A stretch of 32,322 nucleotides of DNA from an uncultured Thermomicrobiales bacterium. GTDB lineage: Bacteria; Chloroflexota; Chloroflexia; Thermomicrobiales; UBA6265. Shown piece by piece: positions 1-8,840 of this stretch. A model generated the notes under the pieces. It was not told where the DNA came from. It did not search any database and saw only the letters and a list, made by a program, of their open reading frames with translations. The position numbers were made by a program, and so were the translations under genes. The stretch lies in assembly GCA_902806375.1 (NCBI GenBank), contig CADCWK010000123.1:1-32322 (forward strand). Reading direction: 5' to 3'. The number at the start of each line of letters is the position of its first letter. Positions within the stretch are counted from its first letter, which is position 1.

Positions 1-53
1 TGGGTCAGAGTGTCGGTGTCCTCGTCCTGAACGATAGCGATGATCATCTTCAT
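1..53 (-). CDS. Cyclic-di-AMP receptor (DarA/PstA family), 5' end only
   Basis: Only the first 17 codons lie in the window; the rest runs off the left edge. The peptide begins MKMIIAIVQDEDTDTL, which matches the very conserved start of the PII-like c-di-AMP receptor family (PF06153, DarA/PstA; usual start MKLIIAIVQD). Family members are small trimeric cytoplasmic proteins that bind the second messenger c-di-AMP. A Shine-Dalgarno sequence GGTGGGAG lies at 68-61, seven bases before the ATG at 53. A candidate promoter sits at 91-119. The N-terminal motif is distinctive, but the fold cannot be verified from 17 residues. Confidence 0.75.
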   Translation of the reverse strand, partial: MKMIIAIVQDEDTDTLT

Positions 54-90
54 CGGCGTTCTCCCACCATCGTCTGGCCGTAGAATCGGC

Positions 91-119
91 AGTCTAGCGA
101 CACCACGGTCCGGCGTCCA
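91..119 (-). promoter_or_regulatory. Candidate sigma-70 promoter for the c-di-AMP receptor gene
   Basis: On the minus strand TGGACG (119-114) and TAGACT (96-91) are separated by exactly 17 bases. Each matches 4 of 6 consensus positions. The start would fall about 30 bases before the Shine-Dalgarno/ATG at 68-51. It would let the receptor be transcribed apart from the histidine kinase upstream. Seen by eye only. Confidence 0.4.
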
Positions 120-174
120 CTGCCGACCGCACGAGCCGTCCGACCCCCTCGCCTGCCGGTGCTCGCTTCCCGGC

Positions 175-2385
175 TCACGTGGCCGGGGCGGGTGCCCCGG
201 CCCCGGCGTCATCCGGGGTGGTGGCCAGTTGCAACCGGACGATGAACGTCGCCCCGGCCCCCTCGTCGCTGAGGACCGAGATCGTCCCGCCGTGGGCCGT
301 CACGATCTCCCGGGAGATGCTCAGCCCGAGCCCCAGGCCGCGCTGGAGTTCGTCCCGCTCGTCGGCGCCCCGGAAGAACGGCTCGAAGACGTGCGCCTGG
401 ACAGCCATCGCGATGCCCCGGCCGTGGTCGGTCACACGGATCTCGGCGGCGTCACGGCGATGCCCGAGCCAGACGTCGATCGGCGTGCTCGCCGGTCCGT
501 GGATGATCGCGTTGCCGATCAGGTTGTCGAGCACCGACCGCAATCGCCGCCGGTCACCGATCACCGTCGCCCCTTCCGCGATCTCCAGCCGCAGGCTGGC
601 CGGCTCGTCCATCGAGAGCTGCGCCCCTGCCACGGCCTCGCTGACGACCACGGCGAGGTCGAGGGGTTCCATCTGGTACCGCATGGTGCCCTGACCCAGG
701 CCGGACAGTGTCACGAGGTCGTCGACGAGATGGCCGAGGTGCCGGCTCTGCTCCGAGATGACCTCGGTCATCTCCAGATACGACGCCAGCGGCCGGTTCG
801 TCCCGGTGGCTCCTGCTGCGTCCGGGACCGGGCTGTCGCGGCGCCCGGTCGAATCGCTCTCCTGTTTCGCCGCCCGTTTCGCCTCCCGGGTCAGGCGCCG
901 GGACAGGAGCTGGGAATACCCCGAGATCGAGGTGATCGGGGTGCGGAGCTCGTGGGACACCACGGCCAGGAAATCCTGTTTGGCCCGGTTCGCGGCCCGT
1001 TCCCCCGCGATGACCTCCGCGTTCCGCAGGGCCAGCGCCGCCTGGTTGGCGATCCGCTCGAGCAGCGTGACCAGCGATGGGTCGAACACCCCCGGCTGAT
1101 GCGACTTCAGCGCGACCGCCCCGATGAGTTCGCCGGCGACCTGCAGCGGGACCCCGACGGAGCTGTGGAAATGCCGGACGCCGGAGCGACCCTCCGGGAG
1201 GGAGGTGCCGTCGGGGCGGACGATCGTGAAGCGTTCGGTGTCCGACGTCACGACCGACCGGCGGAGGGCGAGGACCTGGTTGATGATCCCGTCCCCGGCG
1301 ACGGGGTTCGCCTCCGACCTGGGCACCGGACCGCCACCGGAGACCGGTGGCCCCACGCTGGGCTCCGGCATCTCCTCGAATCGCTCCGGCTGGCGGACAC
1401 CACCGTATGCGTAGTAGGCGATCCTCACCCGCGTCCGGGCGGGATCGATCAGCGCGATGACGGTCGCATCGGCCCGCGTCAGACGGCGCATCTGGTCGGC
1501 GAGGTCGACGCAGAGCTGGTCCAGGTCGATCGTGGCACTCAGGACGTGGCCCACGGCGTTCAGGGTCCGCAACTCCGTCAGGGCCCTGGCCAGCTCGACG
1601 TTTCGCTCCCGGAGCAGGATATTCAGTTCCAGCAGGCGGACGAGTCCGAAGAGCAGCACGAAGGCGATCACGCACGCCACCCAGTAGTCGGTCCGTTGGC
1701 CGATCGTATCGATGATGAGCGCGAGCGACGCCGCGACCAGCACGATGACGACTTCCCAGGCCAGGACGGTCACCAGTGGTGGCCATCGGAACCTGTCCAG
1801 CCAACCGTACGGCAGGGTCCGCCAGTCAGCTGCCGCCCGCCAGTGCAGGCCCGTCAACGCCACGACCTGGATGAGCAGGTAGACACCGAGGAACGGCAGG
1901 AACGCGAAGATCTCCTCATCGCCCGGCAGCGTCAGTGCGTCGCGCGCCTCAGGGTTGATCACGAACCCGCCGACGATCAGCCCGATCATGGTTCGAGCCG
2001 CCCGGAACAGGTGCGCGACCCTGTTCCGTTGCCTCCCGGCGAAGAAGTCGAGGATCGCCCCGGCGGCGACGATGAGCGCCGCCGCGACACCGCCAAAGGC
2101 CAGCAGCGCCGTTAGTGCGAAGGTCAGCGCGATCGTCCAGACGGAATCGCCACTGAGTTCGCTCCGTCGGGTCACGGCCGACCGTGACGTGAGGACGACG
2201 ACCACGAGGAATGGCACCAGCGCCCACTCGGGTCTGAGCGACATCGGTGACCAGATCGCTACCCCGGCGAGGAGCAACCCGGTGAATCCGAGGAGGATCC
2301 CGGTCCAGAGGACGTGCCAGGACAGGCCCGGGTGTCCCCGGGATGGCTGGCGAGGCACTGTCTGTCTGCTGGCTCTGCGATCCAC
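175..2385 (-). CDS. Membrane-bound GAF-domain sensor histidine kinase
   Basis: A 736-residue orphan sensor kinase. Residues about 22-250 hold six or seven hydrophobic segments, so sensing may occur in or near the membrane. Residues about 270-455 form a GAF-like domain. The HisKA domain has the H-box SHELRTP with phospho-acceptor His478. The HATPase_c domain follows: N-box N621/N625, G1 box DHGRG (653-657), G2 box GLGLGL (683-688). The loop between the two HisKA helices (about 500-535) is unusually long and low in complexity. It starts with GTG at 2385, with AGGA a few bases upstream. No response regulator is adjacent, so its partner must lie elsewhere. The c-di-AMP receptor gene lies 121 bp downstream on the same strand. 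The class is certain; the signal and output are unknown. Confidence 0.93.
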   Translation of the reverse strand: MDRRASRQTVPRQPSRGHPGLSWHVLWTGILLGFTGLLLAGVAIWSPMSLRPEWALVPFLVVVVLTSRSAVTRRSELSGDSVWTIALTFALTALLAFGGVAAALIVAAGAILDFFAGRQRNRVAHLFRAARTMIGLIVGGFVINPEARDALTLPGDEEIFAFLPFLGVYLLIQVVALTGLHWRAAADWRTLPYGWLDRFRWPPLVTVLAWEVVIVLVAASLALIIDTIGQRTDYWVACVIAFVLLFGLVRLLELNILLRERNVELARALTELRTLNAVGHVLSATIDLDQLCVDLADQMRRLTRADATVIALIDPARTRVRIAYYAYGGVRQPERFEEMPEPSVGPPVSGGGPVPRSEANPVAGDGIINQVLALRRSVVTSDTERFTIVRPDGTSLPEGRSGVRHFHSSVGVPLQVAGELIGAVALKSHQPGVFDPSLVTLLERIANQAALALRNAEVIAGERAANRAKQDFLAVVSHELRTPITSISGYSQLLSRRLTREAKRAAKQESDSTGRRDSPVPDAAGATGTNRPLASYLEMTEVISEQSRHLGHLVDDLVTLSGLGQGTMRYQMEPLDLAVVVSEAVAGAQLSMDEPASLRLEIAEGATVIGDRRRLRSVLDNLIGNAIIHGPASTPIDVWLGHRRDAAEIRVTDHGRGIAMAVQAHVFEPFFRGADERDELQRGLGLGLSISREIVTAHGGTISVLSDEGAGATFIVRLQLATTPDDAGAGAPAPAT

Positions 2386-2531
2386 GGTTCCTGCCGGTCG
2401 ACGCCGCTCTGGCCAGACCCCCGCCGGTCACCGCAGTGCGAGGCCACTACGCCACTCGGACTCGCAAGCGGTCTGCCGCGCAACGTTTGGGTCCGGCGGA
2501 CGATCGACGGCGCCCCGGTGGCGCGACCAGC

Positions 2532-3347
2532 CTAGCCGACGTCGCGTCGAGCCCCGGCGATCGACGCGGCGATGACCTCCCGCAGCGGGTCGTGCAGGCC
2601 CGACCCGGCCGCCACGACCTCGATGCCGTACAGATCGAACGGGCCGCCGGCATAATCGGTGACCCGCCCTCCGGCCTCGGCGACGAGGAGCGCGCCGGCG
2701 GCCATGTCCCATGGCTTCAGGTTCCGCTCATAGAAGCCGTCCAGACGCCCACAGGCCACCCAGCACAGGTTCAGGGCGGCGGCCCCGTCCCGCCGAACGC
2801 CCTGGCAGGCGTCCATCAGGGCATCCCAGACCGCCAGCGCCTCGTGTCGCTGGCCCGGCTCATAGGGGAAGCCGGTCGCCAGCAGGCTCCGCAGCAACTC
2901 CGTCTCAGCCGAGACCCGGATCGGCGCGCCGTTGAGCGTCGCTCCCCCTCCCCGCTCGGCGACGAACAACTCGTCGCGCATCGGGTCGTAGACCACGCCG
3001 AGGACGGCCTCGCCCTGCCGCTCCAGTGCGATCGAGACGGCGAAGTGCGGGTAGGCGTGGGCGTAATTGGTCGTGCCGTCGAGTGGGTCGACTACCCAGC
3101 CGTACTCCGACCCGTCGGCACCGCGTGTCCCCTCCTCGCCGAGGAAGCCGTGCTGCGGGAACGCGCCGCGGATCCGGCCGGAGATCAGCTCCTCGGAGGC
3201 CCGGTCGGCGTCGGTGACCAGGTCGATCAGGCCCTTGTAGGCGACCTCCCGTGTCTGGCTCAGCCGGCCGCGCAGGCCCGCACCCGCGTCCAGCGCCGCC
3301 CGGATCGCGATGTCCCGGGCGCCATCGGGGAGAATCGTCGTCGTCAT
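2532..3347 (-). CDS. Inositol monophosphatase family phosphatase
   Basis: A 271-residue member of the Mg-dependent inositol monophosphatase (IMPase/SuhB/HisN) family, hydrolysing a sugar- or inositol-type monophosphate in the cytosol. Visible motifs are the metal-binding GEEG near residue 75, the signature DPLDGTTNYAH (motif A), and WDMAAGALLVAEAGG (motif B with the second catalytic Asp). The length is normal for the family. The ATG at 3347 (MTTTILPDG) is chosen because GAGGG lies eight bases upstream; the in-frame ATG at 3362 would put that SD inside the gene. It follows tsaD on the same strand after 80 bp. Substrate cannot be told from sequence: inositol-1-phosphate, histidinol-phosphate and fructose-1,6-bisphosphate are all used by relatives. 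Confidence 0.9.
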   Translation of the reverse strand: MTTTILPDGARDIAIRAALDAGAGLRGRLSQTREVAYKGLIDLVTDADRASEELISGRIRGAFPQHGFLGEEGTRGADGSEYGWVVDPLDGTTNYAHAYPHFAVSIALERQGEAVLGVVYDPMRDELFVAERGGGATLNGAPIRVSAETELLRSLLATGFPYEPGQRHEALAVWDALMDACQGVRRDGAAALNLCWVACGRLDGFYERNLKPWDMAAGALLVAEAGGRVTDYAGGPFDLYGIEVVAAGSGLHDPLREVIAASIAGARRDVG

Positions 3348-3427
3348 CGGGGTGTCCCTCATGTGATTGACGGGTGCATGCGGCTGGTCGGTATCGACGC
3401 CGCCCCGCGGGCGGGCGTCTGATGGGT

Positions 3428-4579
3428 TCAGGGTGAGCCGACCCCGGTCTCGAGGGGCAGCAGTTCGGCGAGCGGCCAGCGCGGCCGGACATCGTCGGTC
3501 CATTCCCGCGTCGCGCCGCCCAGCCGCCAGGAGGCCGCCGCGCCGATCATCGCAGCGTTGTCGGTGCAGAGCCAGAGGGCCGGGTAATGCACTGCCGGTG
3601 CCCCGCCACCGGGCCAGACCGCCGCGAGTTCGTCGTCCAGCCGTTGCCGGAGGGCCGCGTTGGCCGCCACCCCACCCGCCAGGACCAGCGATCGTGCCCC
3701 GGTCTCGCGCGCGGCCGCGACCGCCTTGACGGCCAGGACATCGACGACCGCCGCCTGGTACCCCGCCGCGAGGTCAGAGACCGGCAGGTCGTCCCGGAGC
3801 CGACGGGGACGGTGCGCCGGGAAGGGCGCGTCGTCAGGCGGTCCTGGCTCGGCTGGCAGGCGGTAGGGCTCGATCAGCCGCAACAGTGCCGTCTTGAGGC
3901 CGGAGAAGCTGAAGTCATGGCTGTCCGGCAGCCAGGCACGCGGCAGATCGAACCTCGCCGGATCGCCCCCCGCCGCGGCCAGCTGGATGAGCGGCCCACC
4001 CGGATACCCCAGCCCCAGCAGGCGGGCACCCTTGTCGAACGCCTCACCGGCGGCGTCGTCCCGGGTCCGGCCGAGGTGGCGATAGCGGCCCGGCGCCTCG
4101 ACCAGGATGATTTCCGAGTGCCCGCCGGAGACGAGCAGGCAGATCGCGGGCAGGGCCGGCGGCGGGACATCGCGCGTGGCGTCGAACGCCGTTCCCGGCG
4201 GGATCACCTCGGGGACCAGCCAGTTGGCGGCGATGTGTCCCTCGAGGTGGTTGACGCCGACCAGCGGTCGGCCAGCCGCGGCGGCCAGCCCCTTGGCGGC
4301 GTTCACGCCGACGAGCAGGGCCCCGGCCAGCCCCGGTCCGGTCGTGACGGCGACGGTGTCGATGTCCCGCATCGTCAGTCCCGCGTCGGACAGGGCGGTC
4401 CGGATGACTGGCGTGATCGCCGTGACATGCCCACGGGCAGCCAGTTCCGGGACCACCCCGCCATACCGCTGGTGCAGCGCGATCTGCGAGGCGACGACGC
4501 TGGACCTCACCCAGCGGCCATCCTCGACGACCGCAGCGGCCGTCTCGTCACACGATGTCTCGATGGCCAGGATCTTCAT
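3428..4579 (-). CDS. tsaD: tRNA N6-threonylcarbamoyladenosine transferase TsaD
   Basis: A 383-residue TsaD/Kae1/Qri7 ATPase that transfers threonylcarbamoyl from TC-AMP to A37 of ANN-decoding tRNAs, together with TsaB and TsaE. It begins MKILAIETSCDET, the classic start. The metal-binding HLEGH (His111 and His115) is present, as are SGGHSEI, DKGARLLGLGYPGGP, SFSGLKTALL and AGGVAANAAL, and TDNAAMIG near the C-terminus. It is about 40 residues longer than usual. Extra sequence lies after the HLEGH region (near TAFDATRDVPPP) and after SFSGLKT (a Pro-rich stretch PAEPGPPDDAPFPAHRP). ATG 4579 is chosen because it gives the family N-terminus, with GGAGAG upstream. tsaB and rimI are upstream on the same strand. 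Confidence 0.97.
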   Translation of the reverse strand: MKILAIETSCDETAAAVVEDGRWVRSSVVASQIALHQRYGGVVPELAARGHVTAITPVIRTALSDAGLTMRDIDTVAVTTGPGLAGALLVGVNAAKGLAAAAGRPLVGVNHLEGHIAANWLVPEVIPPGTAFDATRDVPPPALPAICLLVSGGHSEIILVEAPGRYRHLGRTRDDAAGEAFDKGARLLGLGYPGGPLIQLAAAGGDPARFDLPRAWLPDSHDFSFSGLKTALLRLIEPYRLPAEPGPPDDAPFPAHRPRRLRDDLPVSDLAAGYQAAVVDVLAVKAVAAARETGARSLVLAGGVAANAALRQRLDDELAAVWPGGGAPAVHYPALWLCTDNAAMIGAAASWRLGGATREWTDDVRPRWPLAELLPLETGVGSP

Positions 4580-4785
4580 GGGACAGCTGCTCTCCGGTGT
4601 ACGGTGGCGTTGGGGACGAGCATCTTCTCCGAGTGAACGGCGGGGACCCACGACCCCGTGCCAGCCCTGACGGGGCGCGGGCGCTCGGCGCTCCCGCCGC
4701 CCGTTCCCGGACACGCCGGTCCGCACCGACACCATGCCCGGCGTCCGTGGCGCCGACGCCATCGCCGATCAGGGACTGCGGGTCG

Positions 4786-5484
4786 TCAGTTGCCAGACCC
4801 CGTCGGGCGGATGACCTGGTCCGCCCCCGCCGGTGCCTGGCCGATCGGAGCGGTGGTGTCGACCGGGGCGGGCTGGGGATGCCGACCGAGGATCACGGCC
4901 CGGTGACCGTCGATCAGGTCGAGGGTCGATGTCTCCCCCAGCGGCGGGGACCACATGATGTAGGCATCCTCGTTGTTGTCGCTGTAGTAGCGCTTCCGGG
5001 TGCCCTGGACGGTGAAGCCGTACTTGCGGTAGAGCGACTGCGCGGACTCGTTCGAGACCCGCACCTCGAGCGTCATCCACGAGGCCTTGCGGGACAGGGC
5101 CTGGTCGATCAGCGAGACGAGCAGCAGTTCGCCCAGGCCACGGCCGCGATGCCCGGGGTCGACGCCGATCGTGGTGACGTGCGCCTCCTCGAACATGTGC
5201 CACATCCCGGCGAAGCCGACGATCCGCCCGTCGCCCTCGAAGTGCCGGACGAGCTGGCGGAGCGGGTTCACCCCGAGGCCGCGGCGGGCTGGCTCGGGCT
5301 CGGTGGTCCCGCCGTCACCAGGGCCGCCGGCACGGTACTCACGTAACACCCGGTAGACATTGTGCCGCTGGTCGAGCAGCTCCCGCCGGTAGGCCGAAGC
5401 CGGCCAGGGGTTGGTGAAGCACCGGCGCTCCACCCGGCTGACCTCCGCGACATCGTCAGCGACCATGGGTTCGATTCGGTACAC
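4786..5484 (-). CDS. rimI: RimI-like ribosomal protein S18 alanine N-acetyltransferase
   Basis: A 232-residue GNAT-family acetyltransferase. The N-terminus YRIEPMVADDVAEVSRVERRC and the acetyl-CoA-binding motif A (GVDPGHRGRGLGELLLVSL) are typical of RimI, as is the later SAQSLYRKYGF. It would acetylate the N-terminal alanine of ribosomal protein S18. Two low-complexity pieces are added compared with a 150-residue RimI: an insert at about 50-80 and a C-terminal extension of about 50 residues. GTG at 5484 is taken as the start because it supplies the conserved YRIEPM; ATG 5466 is the alternative. Its position between tsaB and tsaD is the usual context for rimI, but some GNATs in this position have other targets. 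Confidence 0.85.
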   Translation of the reverse strand: MYRIEPMVADDVAEVSRVERRCFTNPWPASAYRRELLDQRHNVYRVLREYRAGGPGDGGTTEPEPARRGLGVNPLRQLVRHFEGDGRIVGFAGMWHMFEEAHVTTIGVDPGHRGRGLGELLLVSLIDQALSRKASWMTLEVRVSNESAQSLYRKYGFTVQGTRKRYYSDNNEDAYIMWSPPLGETSTLDLIDGHRAVILGRHPQPAPVDTTAPIGQAPAGADQVIRPTGSGN

Positions 5485-5678
5485 CCTGCGCTCTGCCCTA
5501 GCCGGTCCATCCGGACCGTCCGACCCCGCGAGTCACCCGTCGCCGCGATCGGAGAATGCCCGCTCCGGGACGGATCGTCAGCCGTCCGTTGAGCCGCGTA
5601 TCGGCTGAGCCTAGTATCGGCCGTCCCGGTCCGCGCGTCACGGAGGCCCCATCGGATGGACAGGCCCGGTCCGCCCGA

Positions 5679-6419
5679 TCAGCCCGGGACCGTCGCGGAC
5701 CGGGCGGCACCGTGCAGGTAGACGGCATCCAGGGTATCGGGGTCGTCCGAGTCCCCGGCGACCCAGCGCTGATACCCGATCGCCGCGACGCCGCCCGGTC
5801 GCCGGCCGCGGGCGGGCGCGGGCGGCACCCAGAGGTCGGTCCCGGCAACGGCGGGGGCGATCACGGCGAGCTGCGCGTCGTCGATCTCACCGACCAGGGT
5901 GAGTGGACCGGTCAGGTCAGCGAGGCGCCGGGCGAGGTCCTCGATCGAGCCATTGGCGGGGGGACCGACCTCGACGGGCCGAGCGCCGGCCCCGCCGGAC
6001 ATCGCATGGACCGCCGAGACGACGCGGCCCCGACCGGCGGCGACGACCCCGATGGCCAGCCGGCCCGGAACGAGGACCGGCATGACGGTCGCCGCGAGGG
6101 TCCCGACCCCGATCAGCGGGAGGCCGCCACCGAGGGCCAGGCCCTTGGCGGTCCCGAGGCCCGCCCGTAACCCGTTGAACGTTCCCGGTCCGACCGCGAC
6201 GGCGACGGCGGACAGATCGGCGATGACGAGCCCCATCCGGCGGAGAACGGACTCGATCGCCGGCAACAGCACGGTCGTCTGGTGCCGTCCCGCCGGCCAG
6301 ACCAGCTCGGCGGTCGCGGTACCGTTCGTGACGGCGACACCGAGGAGTTCGCTCGACGTGTCGATCGCCAGCAGCCAGCCCGGCGCGTTCTCGACAGGAA
6401 CGTTAACAATGTGCATCAT
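5679..6419 (-). CDS. tsaB: tRNA threonylcarbamoyladenosine biosynthesis protein TsaB
   Basis: A protein of about 246 residues of the TsaB (YeaZ) family, the ASKHA-fold partner that dimerises with TsaD in t6A synthesis. Visible motifs are LLAIDTSSELLGVAV near the start, HQTTVLLPAIESVL, and VAVGPGTFNGLRAGLGTAKGLA, the most diagnostic piece. The C-terminal half is poorly conserved, as is normal. The start is uncertain: tandem ATGs at 6419 and 6416 follow a G-run, and a longer frame could begin further upstream, but homologues usually start close to the LLAIDTS motif. It is transcribed divergently from the sugar permease genes across about 225 bp. The nearest downstream gene is rimI, 194 bp away. 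Confidence 0.9.
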   Translation of the reverse strand: MMHIVNVPVENAPGWLLAIDTSSELLGVAVTNGTATAELVWPAGRHQTTVLLPAIESVLRRMGLVIADLSAVAVAVGPGTFNGLRAGLGTAKGLALGGGLPLIGVGTLAATVMPVLVPGRLAIGVVAAGRGRVVSAVHAMSGGAGARPVEVGPPANGSIEDLARRLADLTGPLTLVGEIDDAQLAVIAPAVAGTDLWVPPAPARGRRPGGVAAIGYQRWVAGDSDDPDTLDAVYLHGAARSATVPG

Positions 6420-6643
6420 ACCCCCGCACCGTGTGATGTCTTCGCAGTGCCCGGACACCGAGGACCGGTACACGATCAGTGGTTTCCTCAGCGGAGGAGG
6501 GACCGGGGACGATGTCGGTCCTGGGTGGAGAGCACCGCGGGGCCCGTGTTAACCCGTGCTTTACACCGCTTCCCGTCGCATGCGCCATGATCCGTTCGCA
6601 TCTTTTCACGCGTTGAGCGTGCCTGCGCGTCCCGAGGAGTGCC

Positions 6644-7600
6644 ATGGTTCCCCAGACTGAACTGTCCGCGCCCGGGTCGGCGACCGTGGCCACGACAGTC
6701 ACCCCGAGGCAATCAGCCGTCCGGCGCGTATTCCGGAGCGAACACACGCTGTTCCTGCTCTTCGTCCTGCCGAACCTCGTCCTGTTCTCGATCTTCACGT
6801 ACTGGCCGCTGATCTACAACGTCTACCTGAGCCTGAGCACCTGGAACTTTCTCACCCCGGACAAGCCGTTCGTCGGGCTCGACAACTTCCGCTTCCTGTT
6901 CAGCAGCGCCGAGTTCTGGGGGGTGATGCGCTCGACGGCGATCTACACCGTCGGCGCGGTCGGTGGCTCCGTCCTGCTCGGGCTGTCGGCCGCGCTGCTC
7001 CTCAACCAGAAGCTCCGCTTCCGGACGGGCGTCCGGGCGATGATCTTCGCCCCGACCCTGCTCTCCGGCGTCGCGATCAGTATCGTCTGGTTCTACATCT
7101 TCGACCCCCGCGTCGGTCTCTTCCGCGAGATGCTGAGCTGGATCGGTGTCGCCTCCCCGCCCTGGCTGGGCGACCCGGACTGGGCGATGGTCTCCGTCAT
7201 CATCGTCTACGTCTGGAAGAACCTCGGCTTCGCCGCCGTGATCTATCTCGCCGGCCTCCAGGGCATCCCCAAGGACCTCTACGAGGCGGCCAAGGTGGAT
7301 GGGGCCAACGCCATCCAGCGCTTCCGGGACGTCACCTGGCCGCAACTTGGCTCGATCCACTTCTTCGTGATGGTCACGTCGATCCTCGGGACCCTGCAGT
7401 CGTTCGACATCATCCGGACGTTGACCGGCGGTGGGCCGGTCGACGCGACGACCAACCTGATCTATTACACGTACGAGCAATCGTTCATCAATAGCAACGC
7501 CGGCCGGGGCGCCGCATCGGCGATGATCCTGTTCGCCGTCATGCTGGTCGTCACGATCGTGCAGTACCGGATCTCGGAGCGGAGGACACACTATGCCTAG
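6644..7600 (+). CDS. Carbohydrate ABC transporter permease (UgpA/MalF type)
   Basis: A 318-residue inner-membrane subunit of a CUT1-family sugar importer. A cytoplasmic N-terminus of about 35 residues is followed by six hydrophobic segments, the first being LFLLFVLPNLVLFSIFTYWPL. The conserved cytoplasmic EAA loop that contacts the ATPase reads EAAKVDGANAIQRFRDVTWP near residues 220-240. The C-terminal FDIIRTLTGGGPVDATTNLIYY is typical of UgpA/LacF proteins. The start is fixed by GAGGAG at 6634-6639, four bases before the ATG. Its stop overlaps the second permease by eight bases, so the two are translationally coupled. The sugar cannot be told from the permease. Confidence 0.95.
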   Translation: MVPQTELSAPGSATVATTVTPRQSAVRRVFRSEHTLFLLFVLPNLVLFSIFTYWPLIYNVYLSLSTWNFLTPDKPFVGLDNFRFLFSSAEFWGVMRSTAIYTVGAVGGSVLLGLSAALLLNQKLRFRTGVRAMIFAPTLLSGVAISIVWFYIFDPRVGLFREMLSWIGVASPPWLGDPDWAMVSVIIVYVWKNLGFAAVIYLAGLQGIPKDLYEAAKVDGANAIQRFRDVTWPQLGSIHFFVMVTSILGTLQSFDIIRTLTGGGPVDATTNLIYYTYEQSFINSNAGRGAASAMILFAVMLVVTIVQYRISERRTHYA

Positions 7601-8630
7601 GCCGACCTCCCTCCGGGGCCTGCGCCGCCTCGCCGGCGACCATGTCGATCGCTCTCGCCAGCTTGGCGTCGTCGCCCCGGCTCCGGTGCCAGGTTCCCGG
7701 TCGCTGGATGCACTCGAACGCCCAAACCGTGGGCTGATGACCCGGATCCCCTTTGGGAAGATCGTCGGTTATATCCTGATGACGCTCCTGGCAGCGGTCA
7801 TGGCGATCCCGCTCTACTGGATGCTCTCGGGCGCCTTCAAGGAATACGCCGAGATCCGGGCCATTCCGCCGGTCTGGGTTCCTGACGCCTGGCGGAACGC
7901 CTTCAGCCCGGATGCCCTCGGGTTCGGGAACTTCGTCGAAGCCTGGAACGCCGCTCCGTTCGGCCGTTTCTACCTCAACACGCTCATCATCACCGCCGCC
8001 GGGACCGCCGGTGAGCTGTTCAACGCCTGCCTCACCGCCTACGCCTTCGCCTTCCTCCGCTTCCCGAAGAAGGATCTGATCTTCGTCCTGCTGCTGGTCG
8101 CGCTGATGATCCCCGGCGAGGTGACGACCCTCCCCAATTACATCTTCATCGGCAGCACGATCCGGGAGATCTCCTCATCCCTGCTCGGGTTCGAGATCAC
8201 GGGTATCAATACCTACTGGGGCATCTTCCTGCCCGCCGTCTCGACGGCCTATGGCACGTTCCTGCTCCGGCAGGCGTTCCTGTCGCTGCCCCGCGAGGTG
8301 CTGGAGGCCGCCCGGCTCGAGGGCGCCAGCCATATCCGGCTGCTCTGGGACATGGTGATCCCGATGAGCAAGCCGATCCTGATCACCTACGGGCTGATCT
8401 CGGCCGTCGCTCACTGGAACGCCTACCTCTGGCCCCTTGTCGTGACCCGGACGATCGAGATGCGGCCGCTGACCGTCGGCATCTCCTACCTGTTCGACAC
8501 GGAGGGCAATACCAACTACGGCGTCGTCATGGCCGCGACCTGCTTCGTCGTCCTGCCGCTGATCCTCGTCTACATCTGGGCTCAGCGCTTCATCATCGAC
8601 GGGATCGCGGCTGGCGCGACGAAGGGGTGA
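7593..8630 (+). CDS. Carbohydrate ABC transporter permease (UgpE/MalG type)
   Basis: A 345-residue second permease of the same CUT1 importer. It has six hydrophobic segments after an unusually long, polar N-terminal extension of about 50 residues. The EAA motif reads EAARLEGASHIRLLWDMVIPM. The segment MAIPLYWMLSGAFK after the first helix is characteristic of UgpE-like proteins. ATG 7593 is supported by GGAGG at about 7581-7585 and by the overlap with the upstream permease. A start at 7737 would remove the extension but has a poor SD. Both permeases are followed by three solute-binding protein genes. The matching ATPase gene is not here; a candidate lies at 20.1 kb. Confidence 0.95.
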   Translation: MPRPTSLRGLRRLAGDHVDRSRQLGVVAPAPVPGSRSLDALERPNRGLMTRIPFGKIVGYILMTLLAAVMAIPLYWMLSGAFKEYAEIRAIPPVWVPDAWRNAFSPDALGFGNFVEAWNAAPFGRFYLNTLIITAAGTAGELFNACLTAYAFAFLRFPKKDLIFVLLLVALMIPGEVTTLPNYIFIGSTIREISSSLLGFEITGINTYWGIFLPAVSTAYGTFLLRQAFLSLPREVLEAARLEGASHIRLLWDMVIPMSKPILITYGLISAVAHWNAYLWPLVVTRTIEMRPLTVGISYLFDTEGNTNYGVVMAATCFVVLPLILVYIWAQRFIIDGIAAGATKG

Positions 8631-8633
8631 CGA

Positions 8634-8656
8634 GGGGTCCCCGTGCCCTGGACCCC
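8634..8656 (+). terminator. Weak hairpin after the permease pair
   Basis: GGGGTCC (8634-8640) and GGACCCC (8650-8656) form a perfect 7-bp stem with a 9-base loop, four bases after the permease stop. There is no T-run, so it may only attenuate transcription or protect the message end. That would fit a higher expression of the binding proteins than of the permeases. Confidence 0.35.
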
Positions 8657-8840
8657 GAAGACGACGCCCCGTCGTGGAGGAGTATGCTGAGAGGATAGCC
8701 AGATTCGACCAGATCCCGTCGTCTCGCAGCCTGTATGTTAACGACGGGTCACCACACGTTCCGGGTCATTCAGGCATGATCCATAGCGTCGCAGGGCCGA
8801 CGTCGGTCCTGTCCGTCCGTCTCATCAGAGGAGCCAGGGA

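Noticed and set aside
40..2115. Long plus-strand open frame opposite the histidine kinase
   Set aside because: Antisense shadow of a certain gene in GC-rich DNA: no domain, biased composition (Arg, Pro, Gln, Asp).
6402..8742. GTTAAC hexamer at 6402, 6548 and 8737 as a common operator
   Set aside because: The bases next to the hexamer do not agree between the three sites, and one lies inside tsaB, so a shared regulator is not supported.
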